The translations under genes were made by a program, and so were the position numbers. A stretch of 45,183 nt of DNA from Methanobrevibacter cuticularis (GTDB lineage: Archaea > Methanobacteriota > Methanobacteria > Methanobacteriales > Methanobacteriaceae): positions 1-45,183 of the forward strand of contig NZ_LWMW01000086.1 of the NCBI RefSeq assembly GCF_001639285.1. Reading direction: 5' to 3'. Under the pieces are notes generated by a model, which searched no databases, had not been told where the DNA came from, and worked only from the letters and a program-made list of their open reading frames with translations. Numbering within the stretch: position 1 is the first letter of the stretch; each line of letters opens with the position of its first letter. Below, one piece after another: positions 7,978-17,261 of this stretch.

Positions 7978-9217
7978 TTAGATTATGACCATTTTATTTA
8001 ATGATATTTTTGTAATAAGGGTATGTTAACAACTCTTTTAAAGATCATACATGGTCTGTTAGTCCTATAGACATCATTGGAGTTATTTTATCATATTTTT
8101 CCATGCATTGTTTCTTATTTTCTTCAAATTCTTTTTTTTAAGTGAATGATGCGTTTTTATGAAATTATAGGATGATTTATACAGATTAAAGTTTTTTTGT
8201 AGCCATTTATCTTTTTTGGAGTATGATATTGTTTTTCGAGTTAATCTTTTGTTGTCTTGTATTAGATTTAGATTTTGACGTTCAATTAGTGTTGTTGAAA
8301 TGTTTGAATTGTCTATTTCTTCTATTTTTCCGAAAATGATTTTTTTTCTTCACACTTTTTAACTTTCCGCTTTTTTTTGTTTTAATTACTTGTGCATATT
8401 TTAATTCCTTAAAAAGTTTTAAAATTAGCTTTTGAAGCATTCCATTTTTTATTATTGGGTGTGGTTGTATACTTTCACTGTATTTTTTTATTAATGAATT
8501 TTTATAGAATTCTCTTCCATCTGTAACGAACAATGGTAGATTATTTTTTCCAGTGCCATTGGATGTTTGTTTTATAACTTCATCCGATGATTTTTGGACC
8601 ATATCTCCAATATGGGTTGCTAAAATTATTTTATGTTTGGGATCAAAACTTAACCAGACCCATCTTTCTTCTTCTGATTTGCAGCCCATTTTCGGAAACG
8701 TTTTTTTTTAACAAAAGTCCATAATTCGTCAAGTTCCACTTTATCCACATTTAAATCTTTCATCAAAACTTTATTAACTTTTTCACTATGATCTGCTGCA
8801 ATACTCAACCATCGCCGAACAGTATCTAATTTAACTTCTAAAATTTCTGCAGTTCCTCTTAAAGTCGTTCCTTTGAGAATCATTTTTAAAGCTAAAAACA
8901 TAATATTTTCATCGGTTCTTAAATCATGCAAAATAGTATTAGAATTAGAAGTAAAACTCTTATTACAAGTTTTACAGTGAAATTGATGAACTTTACCATT
9001 TTTTGTCATATAAGTTCCATTCCCAATAACGTTTTCATTATTTATCTTACCATAATCCTCGCATCTTTTATTTGGACAAGGAACATTTGTAAATTTAGGT
9101 TTAGGACCTCTTTTACCCATAAATAATCACCAAAAACAAAACTAATTATATTTGTCATAATTATTTACATATATTCTACTATATAAATATATCATTAAAT
9201 AAAAGGGTCATCATCCA
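7978..9217 (-). mobile_element. Decayed IS1-like insertion sequence
   Basis: A broken transposase (7994-9120) is bounded by an imperfect inverted repeat: GATTATGACC at 7981-7990 and GGTCATCATC at about 9206-9215 (9 of 10 matching, weaker outside). I could not define a target duplication. It lies directly upstream of the toxin-antitoxin-like cassette and reads in the same direction. The element boundaries are approximate. Confidence 0.6.
7994..9120 (-). pseudogene. Frameshifted IS1-family (archaeal type) transposase
   Basis: The first part (8650-9120) carries a zinc-finger start (CPNKRC...CKTC), a helix-turn-helix (LRGTAEILEVKLDTVRRWLS) and the first catalytic block DELWTF. It then shifts frame at an A9 run near 8703-8711 into RWVWLSFDPKHKIILATHIG and LFVTDGREFY. 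A second shift in an A-run near 8341-8349 leads into STTLIERQNLNLIQDNKRLT. A third shift near 8140 leads into MSIGLTDHV, a TGA where Trp is expected, and SLKELLTYPYY with stop at 7994-7996. IS1 elements can use programmed -1 shifting at A-runs, so the first break might be natural. The later shifts and the internal stop mark decay. Confidence 0.8.
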
Positions 9218-9702
9218 AATTTACACTCTCCAAATAACATAATCTATATATACTTCTTTTTCTAAATAGTTATATAAGGTTATAAAAAAGTGATTATGAA
9301 AAGTGGAATATGAAACAACTTTTAATGTTAGTAAATATACATCTCTAAATTCAATAGTATTAATTTTGATTTTATATTAATTTATATCCTTTTAAATCAT
9401 TTTTTCTAGTTTTAATAATATTTCAATGAAATTTAAATATTTTATTATTTTAATTATTTTAAATTTTGCTATATTTTAATATTATTTCAATAAATAATCT
9501 GTTATATAATTGTTAAGAATTTTTTTAAGAGTTTCGAAGAATTCTAATAAACATTCAAGCATTATATCTATTTTCATATTATATTAAAGTTTTATAATAA
9601 AAAGAATATTTTAAAAGCATATCATAAAAAACATTTAAAGATATAATATACTAGAATTATATCATAACAAAACATTTTTAAAATATTAAGGAAACGATTA
9701 CC
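9218..9702. other. Gap: AT-rich spacer before the DEAD-box gene
   Basis: No coding frame or RNA-like structure is visible. The promoter of the helicase should lie in the last 100 bases, where AT-only stretches give several possible TATA boxes. Confidence 0.5.
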
Positions 9703-10992
9703 ATGGAACAAATATCATTTGATGATTTAAAAATATCTAAAGAAATTAAACAAGCAGTAAAAGACATGGGATTTGAAGAACCAACTCCTATTCAATCTTT
9801 AACAATACCTGAAGCATTACAAGGAAAGGACATTATTGGACAAGCACAAACTGGAACAGGAAAAACTGTGGCTTTTGGGATTCCTGTATTAGAAAGCATA
9901 TTTGTGAAAGATAATTCTCCTCAAGCTATTATTATATGTCCTACTCGTGAATTAAGTATTCAAGTAGCTGAAGAATTAGGAAAATTATCTAATCACATGA
10001 GGAAATTACATATTCTCCCAGTTTATGGAGGACAACCTATTGGAAGACAGCTAAGATCTTTAAAAAAGGGCGTTCATATAATCATAGGTACTCCTGGACG
10101 TTTGTTAGACCATATCCAAAGAGGTACATTGGATTTATCTGGAATTGAAATAGCTGTTTTAGATGAAGCAGACGAAATGCTTGATATGGGTTTTAGAGAA
10201 GATATTGAAAAAATATTAAGAAAAACCCCTAAAAAAAGACAGACATTACTATTCTCTGCAACAATGCCAAATACCATAAAAAAATTAACTCATAACTATC
10301 AAAATAATCCTAAACATCTAAGAGTAGCTCAGCATCTCATAACAGTTCCTGAAATAGAGCAATTTTATTTTGAAGCAAGAGAAAAAATGAAATTAGAAAC
10401 TTTGTCTAGGTTGATGGACACTTATGATATAAACTTGGCTTTGGTATTTTGTAATACAAAAAGAAGAGTTGATAGGTTAGTTAGGGATCTAAAAAGTAGA
10501 GGTTACAGTGTTGATGGTATTCATGGAGATTTAAGCCAAAAACAAAGAGATAATGTCATGAATAAGTTCAGAAAAGGTAGAATTGACATTTTAGTTGCTA
10601 CTGATGTTGCAGCTAGAGGAATTGATGTTCCTGATGTAGAAGCCGTCTTTAATTATGATGTTCCTAATGATAACGAATATTATGTACATCGAATTGGGAG
10701 AACTGGAAGGGCTGGAAAAACAGGTTATGCTTTTACATTTGTTGCAGGAAAAGAAATATATAAATTAAGAGATATTCAAAAATACACTAAATCAAAAATC
10801 AAACAACAAAAAATCCCTTCAATAGATGATATTAAAGAAATGAAAGTTAACATACTTCTAAATAAAATTAAACAAGTAATTGAAAATGATAATCTAGATA
10901 AGGATATTCATATGATTGAATCTTTAGTTGAAGTAGGTTACAATTCAATTGATATAGCTGCAGCTCTTTTAAAAATGAATAAAGAACAATAA
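9703..10992 (+). CDS. DEAD-box ATP-dependent RNA helicase
   Basis: A 429-residue RNA helicase core that unwinds RNA duplexes, likely in ribosome assembly or RNA turnover. All superfamily-2 motifs are present: the Q motif (GFEEPTPIQ, about 23-31), Walker A AQTGTGKT (48-55), PTREL, TPGRLLDH, DEAD (153-156), SAT (184-186), ALVFCNTKRR, ATDVAARGIDVP and YVHRIGRTGRAG. A short C-terminal tail ends the protein, with no extra RNA-binding domain. AAGGA precedes the ATG by 11 bases. In size and motifs it is the compact archaeal/CshA-like kind. It stands alone; the neighbouring regulator is convergent. Confidence 0.95.
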   Translation: MEQISFDDLKISKEIKQAVKDMGFEEPTPIQSLTIPEALQGKDIIGQAQTGTGKTVAFGIPVLESIFVKDNSPQAIIICPTRELSIQVAEELGKLSNHMRKLHILPVYGGQPIGRQLRSLKKGVHIIIGTPGRLLDHIQRGTLDLSGIEIAVLDEADEMLDMGFREDIEKILRKTPKKRQTLLFSATMPNTIKKLTHNYQNNPKHLRVAQHLITVPEIEQFYFEAREKMKLETLSRLMDTYDINLALVFCNTKRRVDRLVRDLKSRGYSVDGIHGDLSQKQRDNVMNKFRKGRIDILVATDVAARGIDVPDVEAVFNYDVPNDNEYYVHRIGRTGRAGKTGYAFTFVAGKEIYKLRDIQKYTKSKIKQQKIPSIDDIKEMKVNILLNKIKQVIENDNLDKDIHMIESLVEVGYNSIDIAAALLKMNKEQ

Positions 10993-11003
10993 TAGATCAT
11001 AAG

Positions 11004-11098
11004 TTAAGTATTAAAGATATTTTAGATAACAATCAAAAAAATCTAATTATGGATAAAATATTTTACTAATATTTTTAAATCTAAAATATTATACTTAA
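11004..11098. terminator. Bidirectional inverted repeat between convergent genes
   Basis: TTAAGTATTAAAGATATTTT at 11004-11023 (continuing AGAT) is answered by ATCTAAAATATTATACTTAA at 11079-11098, an imperfect inverted repeat of about 20 pairs with a long loop. It separates the helicase from the convergent regulator. Confidence 0.5.
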
Positions 11099-11159
11099 TA
11101 CTATATTCATATTCAAGAAAAAATTTATAATATACTCAATATCTTCTTTTTTTATAATA

Positions 11160-11969
11160 TTATTTATGAGCATCTACAATATTGTATTTAATATCCTCAT
11201 CTTCTAAGTCTTTTATAAGGACTTTATTCATATTTCCTACAGCTAGTATTAAGACATTTAAACCTTTTTTTGTAGCAGATATGGTTGAAGAAGCTACTGC
11301 AAGATCAATACTAATTGGCATGTCAAGTTTGTCAGCTACTGCACGAGCTACTGTCCCCATAACTCCAAACTTATCTATTTTTTCAATTCCCCATTTTTTA
11401 AAGCCAGATTGATATAAATTCTTTATTAATTCAAAATCAGCTTTTCGTGATCCTCCTTGATTTATTGTAGGAAGAGTTACTATAATAACTTGTCCTATTT
11501 CTAATTCAATCATCCCTGTTAAAGAGGTCAAAGCAACATCTTCTCCTTTTTTTGCATCACATAAAACATCAGCACATGCATCTTGTTGAGTCTTGCTTGC
11601 ATACAATATTCCATCTTCCATAAATAACCCAACTTTTACTCCTTTTTTTAAATCTTCTTTGGCTATTGCAGGCCATACCGATTTATAATAATTCATGGTT
11701 TCTAAAACATTATCAGAATATTTTCTAAGAGTAATAGCATCTTTTTTAACTTTAGCTATTCCTTTTTGGGTTATTTTGTAAGGTGACCTACCATCCTTTG
11801 AAGTTATAAGTTCATCATCTATTAAAGATTTTATATTTTCAGATACTGCTTGAACCGTTATTCCAAGACGTTCAGCTATGTCTTTTTGACGTAGGTGTGG
11901 CTCTTGTTTCGATATTTCACTCAATATCTGAAAATGAGTCATCGCTCCTCTTTTTTTGAATATTTTCAT
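11160..11969 (-). CDS. Winged-helix transcriptional regulator with archaeal sensor domain
   Basis: A 269-residue predicted DNA-binding protein. Residues about 10-75 form a MarR-like winged helix: LRQKDIAERLGITVQAVSEN is the recognition helix region, followed by LITSKDGRSPYKITQKG, the wing. The remaining 190 residues are a methanogen-type domain with Gly/Ala-rich strands (VKVGLFMEDGILYASKTQQD, FGVMGTVARAVADKLDMPIS, VLILAVGNMNKVLI). The family is annotated only as a predicted regulator, and the ligand is unknown. GAGG at about 11975-11979 selects ATG 11969; a TTG four codons upstream is less likely. Its promoter region is occupied by the ten-copy 27-bp repeat. Confidence 0.8.
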   Translation of the reverse strand: MKIFKKRGAMTHFQILSEISKQEPHLRQKDIAERLGITVQAVSENIKSLIDDELITSKDGRSPYKITQKGIAKVKKDAITLRKYSDNVLETMNYYKSVWPAIAKEDLKKGVKVGLFMEDGILYASKTQQDACADVLCDAKKGEDVALTSLTGMIELEIGQVIIVTLPTINQGGSRKADFELIKNLYQSGFKKWGIEKIDKFGVMGTVARAVADKLDMPISIDLAVASSTISATKKGLNVLILAVGNMNKVLIKDLEDEDIKYNIVDAHK

Positions 11970-12038
11970 TTTTTCCCTCAATAATAGTTAAATATTGGTC
12001 ATTAATATATTTTTATCATCAAGATTATAAAATCGAAT

Positions 12039-12308
12039 TAATAATACCAATCATACAACATCAACTAATAATACCAATCATACAACATCAACTAATAATA
12101 CCAATCATACAACATCAACTAATAATACCAATCATACAACATCAACTAATAATACCAATCATACAACATCAACTAATAATACCAATCACACAACATCAAC
12201 TAATAATACCAATCACAGAACATCAACTAATAATACCAATCACAGAACATCAACTAATAATACCAATCACACAACATCAACTAATAATACCAATCACACA
12301 ACATCAAC
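12039..12308. repeat. Tandem repeat, exactly ten copies of 27 bp
   Basis: Units run TAATAATACCAATC followed by ATACAACATCAAC, starting every 27 bases from 12039. Copies 6-10 carry CAC for CAT, and copies 7 and 8 have AGA for ACA. The unit is nine codons long, and one plus-strand frame stays open through all copies as a nine-residue repeat NNTNHTTST, but no start codon precedes it. It lies between the regulator start and the stop of the nucleotidyltransferase gene. Confidence 0.95.
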
Positions 12309-12324
12309 TAAAGATCAGTATAAA

Positions 12325-13338
12325 TTATCTACTATAAAAATCATTAACTCTTATTGTGTCATCTAAAAATGGTGTTGAAACTTCTTGAAGAGTGGTATTT
12401 TCAGTAGCTACTATAGAATGTCTAATTCCTGGTTCAATTCGTATTGTATCATTTTTACCAAAATATTCTTTTTTATCTTCAAATTCAATGTAACCTGCAC
12501 CATTAGTTATATACATTGTTTCATCTTTGTTTTCATGATAATGGAAAGAAGTTTGATAACCTTCTTTTATGAACAATTCTTTTGTAAGGTATTTATCAGT
12601 ATATATTAATACTTTTTCATAGCCCCAAGGTTTATCGGTTCTGTTTTCATACTCTTTTTGAATCAATTCTAATTCTTTGTTAGTATCAATTGCCATCCAA
12701 AATAAACCGTCTTCTTTATAATAAGTTAATTTATTTTCCCTAGCCATTATAGGAAATAGAGTTTTTTCAATGTCCCCATTTTCAAATTCACCGAAATTTA
12801 TTGTTCCCTTAGAAAAATAAACTCCTCCATTGATATAGTAATCTAGTAAAGGTTTTTCTTTAAAAGAAACTAATCTATCACCATTAATCTCAACTATTCC
12901 ATAAGGAGATTGCATTTGAGTTATAAAGATGGAAAAAGGATAATTGGATTGTTCTCCCTGAGAGATCATTTTTTTAATATTTAAATCAGATACAACATCC
13001 CCATTTCTTATTATGCATTGTTTTTCACCGCCTAACTTATCCATACCTAAGCGAATAGCATTAAGAGTTCCCAATGGCTCATCTTCAATTACATAATGTA
13101 GTTTAATTCCTTCATATCTTCCTTTTCCTCCCCCATATCTTTCTTCTATTTTTTCACTTAAGAATCCAGTTAATAGGTAAACTTCTTTGATACCTGCATT
13201 TTTAAAGTCAAGTAATTGTTTATCCATTATTGTATAATTATCTTTTATTTCAACAAGAGGCTTAGGAATTTTTTCAGTCATTGGTTTTAATCTTTTTCCA
13301 AATCCTCCACTAAGTATCATTCCTACAGTTTCTGTCAC
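12325..13338 (-). CDS. Sugar-phosphate nucleotidyltransferase fused to a cupin (GMP/PMI-like)
   Basis: A 337-residue two-domain enzyme. The N-terminus (about 1-225) is an NTP-transferase: [20 protein letters not shown] followed by KPLVEI (nucleotide-binding loop), [11 protein letters not shown] and [17 protein letters not shown]. The C-terminus (about 235-335) is a mannose-6-phosphate-isomerase-type cupin: [30 protein letters not shown] (metal-binding His and Glu) and IEPGIRHSI. It probably makes GDP-mannose or a related nucleotide sugar, and it lies divergent from gmd, which uses GDP-mannose. The classical order in type II GMP/PMI enzymes is the same, but this protein is shorter than the usual 450-480 residues. 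Substrate is inferred. Confidence 0.8.
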   Translation of the reverse strand: MTETVGMILSGGFGKRLKPMTEKIPKPLVEIKDNYTIMDKQLLDFKNAGIKEVYLLTGFLSEKIEERYGGGKGRYEGIKLHYVIEDEPLGTLNAIRLGMDKLGGEKQCIIRNGDVVSDLNIKKMISQGEQSNYPFSIFITQMQSPYGIVEINGDRLVSFKEKPLLDYYINGGVYFSKGTINFGEFENGDIEKTLFPIMARENKLTYYKEDGLFWMAIDTNKELELIQKEYENRTDKPWGYEKVLIYTDKYLTKELFIKEGYQTSFHYHENKDETMYITNGAGYIEFEDKKEYFGKNDTIRIEPGIRHSIVATENTTLQEVSTPFLDDTIRVNDFYSR

Positions 13339-13747
13339 TCAATCACCTACTTTTTATGAATTATTATTATTACTATTACTACTATTACTATTATTATTAG
13401 ATATTATAAAAATTTTTAATGATTTTAATCAACATCTTATGTTAATACTAAAATCAAGTATAATTATTAAATGGTAATAAAATTAACTATATATTTTATC
13501 TTTTAAATATATTTGTATTAAGAAAGTGATGGTTCTACTTTAGTTAGACTTTTAGTATTTATATTCATTAAAAAAGTTTGTGCATTTTTCTTTAAAGCAA
13601 TAGTTTTTATTTTTTTAAATATAGAAAAACGAAGTTTTTATTTATTTGAAAGATTAAATTTAATTTATGATTATATCTCATAGGATATTTGATATATCTC
13701 ATTAACATTTGATTTTAAATTTAATAATTATAATAGAGAAGAGTATT
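13339..13747. promoter_or_regulatory. Divergent control region of the nucleotidyltransferase and gmd genes
   Basis: The 409 bases separate two genes of one pathway read in opposite directions, so both promoters must lie here. A triplet run (ATT/ACT repeats) occupies 13359-13399. No clear operator was found. Confidence 0.5.
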
Positions 13748-14794
13748 ATGAAAGCACTGATCACCGGAATTACTGGACAAGATGGTTCATATCTTGCAGA
13801 ATTTTTATTGAAAAAAGGTTATGATGTTCATGGAATAATTAGAAGGAGTTCTTCATTCAATACAGGAAGAATTGAGCATTTATATATGGACAAGTATATA
13901 GAAGATATGGGCAATTCTCCAAGGATTAAGCTCCATTACGGAGATATGACAGATTCTACAAATGTTATATCACTTATTCAAGGAATTGAGCCAGATGAAA
14001 TTTATAACCTTGCAGCACAATCCCATGTTAAAGTTTCTTTTGAAACTCCAGAATACACTGCAAATTCCGATGCACTTGGAGTTTTACGAGTATTAGAAGC
14101 CATGAGACTTTTGAAGTTAGATAACACCAAATTTTACCAAGCCTCTACTTCTGAATTATATGGACTAGTACAAGAAACACCACAAACAGAATCAACCCCA
14201 TTTTACCCAAGAAGCCCCTATGGAGTTGCTAAATTGTATGGTTATTGGATAACAAAAAACTACAGAGAAGCATATGATTTATTTGCAGCAAATGGAATTC
14301 TGTTTAATCATGAATCTCCTAGAAGAGGAGAATCTTTTGTTACAAGAAAAATAACTTTAGCAGTAGCTAGAATTTCACAAGGTATCCAAAAAAAGTTATA
14401 TTTAGGAAATTTAGATGCTTTAAGAGATTGGGGTCATGCAAAAGATTATGTTGAATGTATGTGGAAAATACTCCAATATAAAAAAGCAGATGATTTTGTA
14501 GTAGCTACTGGAGAGATGCATACTGTAAGAGAATTTGCTAGTTTAGCTTTTAAAGAAGTAGGAATAGACTTGATTTGGGAAGGTACTGGTATTAATGAAA
14601 AAGGTATTAATTCTGAAACAGGAAAAGTATTAATTGAAATTGATCCTGAATATTTCAGACCCACTGAAGTTGATTTATTGCTAGGAGATTCTTCAAAAGC
14701 TGAAAAATTACTTAATTGGAAACCAAAAATATCATTTGAGCAACTAGTAAAAAAAATGGTTGAAAGCGATTTAAAAATTGTAAAAGAAAAATGA
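13748..14794 (+). CDS. gmd: GDP-mannose 4,6-dehydratase
   Basis: A short-chain-dehydrogenase-type enzyme (348 residues) that turns GDP-mannose into GDP-4-keto-6-deoxymannose, precursor of GDP-fucose, rhamnose or perosamine for surface glycans. The NADP-binding loop is [16 protein letters not shown] at the start. Later come [26 protein letters not shown], the catalytic STSELYG with [10 protein letters not shown] (Tyr and Lys of YXXXK), [20 protein letters not shown] and [16 protein letters not shown] 13748 begins [10 protein letters not shown]; an in-frame ATG at 13709 would add a hydrophobic stretch foreign to the family. It is divergent from the nucleotidyltransferase-cupin gene. No epimerase or reductase partner is in the window. 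Confidence 0.95.
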   Translation: MKALITGITGQDGSYLAEFLLKKGYDVHGIIRRSSSFNTGRIEHLYMDKYIEDMGNSPRIKLHYGDMTDSTNVISLIQGIEPDEIYNLAAQSHVKVSFETPEYTANSDALGVLRVLEAMRLLKLDNTKFYQASTSELYGLVQETPQTESTPFYPRSPYGVAKLYGYWITKNYREAYDLFAANGILFNHESPRRGESFVTRKITLAVARISQGIQKKLYLGNLDALRDWGHAKDYVECMWKILQYKKADDFVVATGEMHTVREFASLAFKEVGIDLIWEGTGINEKGINSETGKVLIEIDPEYFRPTEVDLLLGDSSKAEKLLNWKPKISFEQLVKKMVESDLKIVKEK

Positions 14795-15018
14795 TTTTTT
14801 TAATAATTAAAGAATGTTAATAATAAAACAATAGTAATGACAAAACAATACTAGTGTTAAGACAATTTAATTTTTTCTATAATTTTATTAATATAGATTT
14901 TATAGAGTAAGATTAAATAAAAGGCTTAAGATTGAATTAAGAAGATAAAATACTTTTTAATAATTTTGTTGAAAAATATAAATAAATTAATATTTAAATT
15001 GTCTTAACAATAGGAGAG

Positions 15019-15855
15019 ATGCTCATTTTTCAAGGTAGCTTAAAAGTCAAGAATAAGGAAATCCCAAGAATCATATTAGGTTTTGCTCCATTTACAGGAG
15101 AAAGCTATTTTGGACATAGATCTAGATTATATCAATTAGATTTGCATGCTAAACCAGAAGAAATAGCTAATATCATAAAAAAGGCAAATGATATTGGAAT
15201 CAATGCAATTAATTTAATAAATGATAGCTATTTATTAGAAGCCTTTGGACAATTTGAGGCATTTAAAGAGTCTGAACTATTTGAAGAAACTAATTTACAA
15301 GAAAACAGAATGGAAGTAATAGCTACCATTGGAAAATCCAATGTGAATTATGTTTTCCCTGACTTTGAAAAAGCTAAAGAGGCTAATTGGAAAGAAGATA
15401 TAAAACTTTTATCTAAATTCAACACTCCAATAATGCTTATTGATGAATTTATAACAGATAGCTATGATTGGGAGTTATTAGAAAATATCTTATCTGAAAT
15501 CAAAAAACAAGGTTCACTAGCAGGATTAATAACATCATTTCCTTTTAAAACAACAAAAAAGCTATTAGATTCACCAATTTTAAAAATGTTCGATTTTTAC
15601 ATGGTTCCAGTTAATAAGTTAGGGTACATGATGGATTCAGAATCTTTCATGGATAAAGAAAGAAAAGAATTAGCTAGATTATTAAATAAAATTGATAAAA
15701 AGATAATTGTTAATAAGATATTAGCCTGTGGAATTCAACAACCAGAAGAAGCCTTTAAATTCTTAAAAACATTAGATTATGTCGATATGGTGACATTTGG
15801 TGTAGCTAATACAAAAGAACTTGAATTAGATTTTAAAATTCTGACTGAGCTTTAA
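15019..15855 (+). CDS. Conserved unknown protein, TIM-barrel-like
   Basis: I do not recognise this 278-residue soluble protein. It starts with a strand and IPRIILGFAPFTGESYFGHR, then helices and strands alternate regularly (IGINAINLIND, MEVIATIGKSN, TPIMLIDEFI, LAGLITSFPF, FYMVPVNKLGYMM, KIIVNKILACGIQQPEEAFK, VDMVTFGVAN). This is the pattern of an eightfold beta/alpha barrel such as aldo-keto reductases or related enzymes. The end (CGIQQPEEAFKFLK...MVTFGVANTKE) resembles the last barrel strands of that class, but the AKR catalytic Tyr-Lys set is not evident. GGAG is only 2 bases from the ATG. It is an isolated gene 224 bases after gmd. Confidence 0.65.
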   Translation: MLIFQGSLKVKNKEIPRIILGFAPFTGESYFGHRSRLYQLDLHAKPEEIANIIKKANDIGINAINLINDSYLLEAFGQFEAFKESELFEETNLQENRMEVIATIGKSNVNYVFPDFEKAKEANWKEDIKLLSKFNTPIMLIDEFITDSYDWELLENILSEIKKQGSLAGLITSFPFKTTKKLLDSPILKMFDFYMVPVNKLGYMMDSESFMDKERKELARLLNKIDKKIIVNKILACGIQQPEEAFKFLKTLDYVDMVTFGVANTKELELDFKILTEL

Positions 15856-15942
15856 TTTTTCCTATAATTAAATATTAAAATTTCTACTTTTGTCTTAAAT
15901 GTCTTTTTTTGGAAATTAGTATTATTTTAGTTATAATTTTTA

Positions 15943-16103
15943 GGCTTTCTAGAAACCCTTTTAATATTAAATATTAAATATTAAATATTTTTATAAAAAA
16001 TATATTATTAAAAAATGCTTTAGTTTGAAATTAAAGAACAAAATTCACAAACTAGCTTCACAAAGTAAAAATTTAAAGTGTAAAAAATGAGGGTTTCTAC
16101 AAA
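15943..16103 (+). mobile_element. MITE-like element, copy 1 (both ends present)
   Basis: A 161-bp AT-rich non-coding stretch with terminal inverted repeats: TTTCTAGAAACCC at 15946-15958 and GGGTTTCTACAAA at 16091-16103 (12 of 13 pairs). Its interior around AGCTTCACAAAGTAAAAATT is repeated, inverted, at 26360-26483. The flanks also resemble each other: TTTTTTGGAAATTAGTATT occurs at about 15905 and again at about 16130. The remaining gap before the next gene shows nothing further. Confidence 0.65.
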
Positions 16104-16217
16104 TTCAGTTTTTATTATTTTTTAAAGTTTTTTGGAAATTAGTATTCTTTTATTTATAGTTTTTATTATTTTAAAAATTTGTTATTAAATAAAAATTAAT
16201 AAAAGCAAGGTTTAGGG

Positions 16218-17261
16218 CTAATTATCTCTTCTTTCTTTGATTAATTTTAAAAATTCTATAGAATCTTCGGCTTCTTTTAATTCCCATGATTTAATAACAG
16301 GTATGCCTTTTATTGATTCTTTAATTTTATTCTTATTAATTATAAAAAATGATTCTGATTCTGTAATTAATGAAAGATCTTTTAAACTAACAGCTATTTT
16401 TTGCAATGTTTTAGTACTTCTATTTTTCTCTAAACTAGCTATTAATGGAGATTCATTTTGAAATTTAGGATCTAACGAAGAGTTAGTTTGAAATTTAGAT
16501 TTGGGATTAGGGAGATTAATTGAATTGGGATTATTCAATTTAGCTAAAGCATCAAATGGTGTTTTTTTGGTTGTAATAACTCCAAATCCTAAGTTAGCTA
16601 AATCCCTTGTTTTTTCACCATCTTCATTATTAGAAGGAATGTTTACTCCATTTGAATCTCTTGGCTTTTCTACTTCGTTTGGAACTTCAAATAAATTAAC
16701 ATCTATTGTTATTTTCATGTTTAAAATGTCTTCTAACAACATAGCAGTTTCACAATTAGCTTTAACCAAACCATTTTCGTATTTATATATTGTTTCACGG
16801 GAAACATGAGCTAAATCTGCCAATTCTTTTAAGGATAGGGAGTAGTCTTCTCTGTATTCTTTTAAAATGTCTCCATTAATATTAACATAATATCCTCCTC
16901 TATCAGCTAAGATTTCAGGATATTCTTCATAAAGCACCATATTTTTAAAAGTTTCAATTCCAATAGCTGGAAGACCATGTCTTTCATAGACAACATCTTC
17001 TTCTAACTCTTGATTTTTTGATTTAACGCCTATAATCAATGGAGATGCTAAAAATGTGCTAGCTACTTTTCTTATTTCCTGAACATTGGATTCATTCATA
17101 CTATCAATATTAACCAAGACTTTTAATAAAATTAAAAGCAATTTTTTTCGAGCAGCCATATCAAAACAACTTTGATGATAAACTTCTGAAGTTTCAAAAC
17201 CTTCTCTGGCCAATACCTGATTTATTTCTTTTATAATTTGAATCCTATTCTGTGTTTCCAC
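16218..17261 (-). CDS. Archaeal HTH regulator (COG1395-type)
   Basis: A 347-residue predicted transcriptional regulator. The first 130 residues are a helical and strand domain (DMAARKKLLLILLKVLVNID, FLASPLIIGVKSK, VVYERHGLPAIGIETFK) typical of the archaeal group annotated as putative HTH-type regulatory proteins. An XRE-type helix-turn-helix follows at about 138-185 (YSLSLKELADLAHVSRETIY, then KYENGLVKANCETAMLLED). The C-terminal half has a low-complexity Asn/Pro-rich linker and ends with a KDLSLITESESFFIIN, GIPVIKSWELKEAED domain that looks like a small sensor fold. It is slightly longer than usual because of that linker. Target genes are unknown. GTTCCTGTGG-like sequence lies upstream, with AGGTG as ribosome binding site. 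Confidence 0.85.
   Translation of the reverse strand: METQNRIQIIKEINQVLAREGFETSEVYHQSCFDMAARKKLLLILLKVLVNIDSMNESNVQEIRKVASTFLASPLIIGVKSKNQELEEDVVYERHGLPAIGIETFKNMVLYEEYPEILADRGGYYVNINGDILKEYREDYSLSLKELADLAHVSRETIYKYENGLVKANCETAMLLEDILNMKITIDVNLFEVPNEVEKPRDSNGVNIPSNNEDGEKTRDLANLGFGVITTKKTPFDALAKLNNPNSINLPNPKSKFQTNSSLDPKFQNESPLIASLEKNRSTKTLQKIAVSLKDLSLITESESFFIINKNKIKESIKGIPVIKSWELKEAEDSIEFLKLIKERRDN

Noticed and set aside
12039-12308. CRISPR array
   Set aside because: The 27-bp units are directly adjacent with no unique spacers; the same holds for the arrays at 3012, 17655, 37885 and 44905. The nearby Cas4-like gene is not linked to any cas gene.
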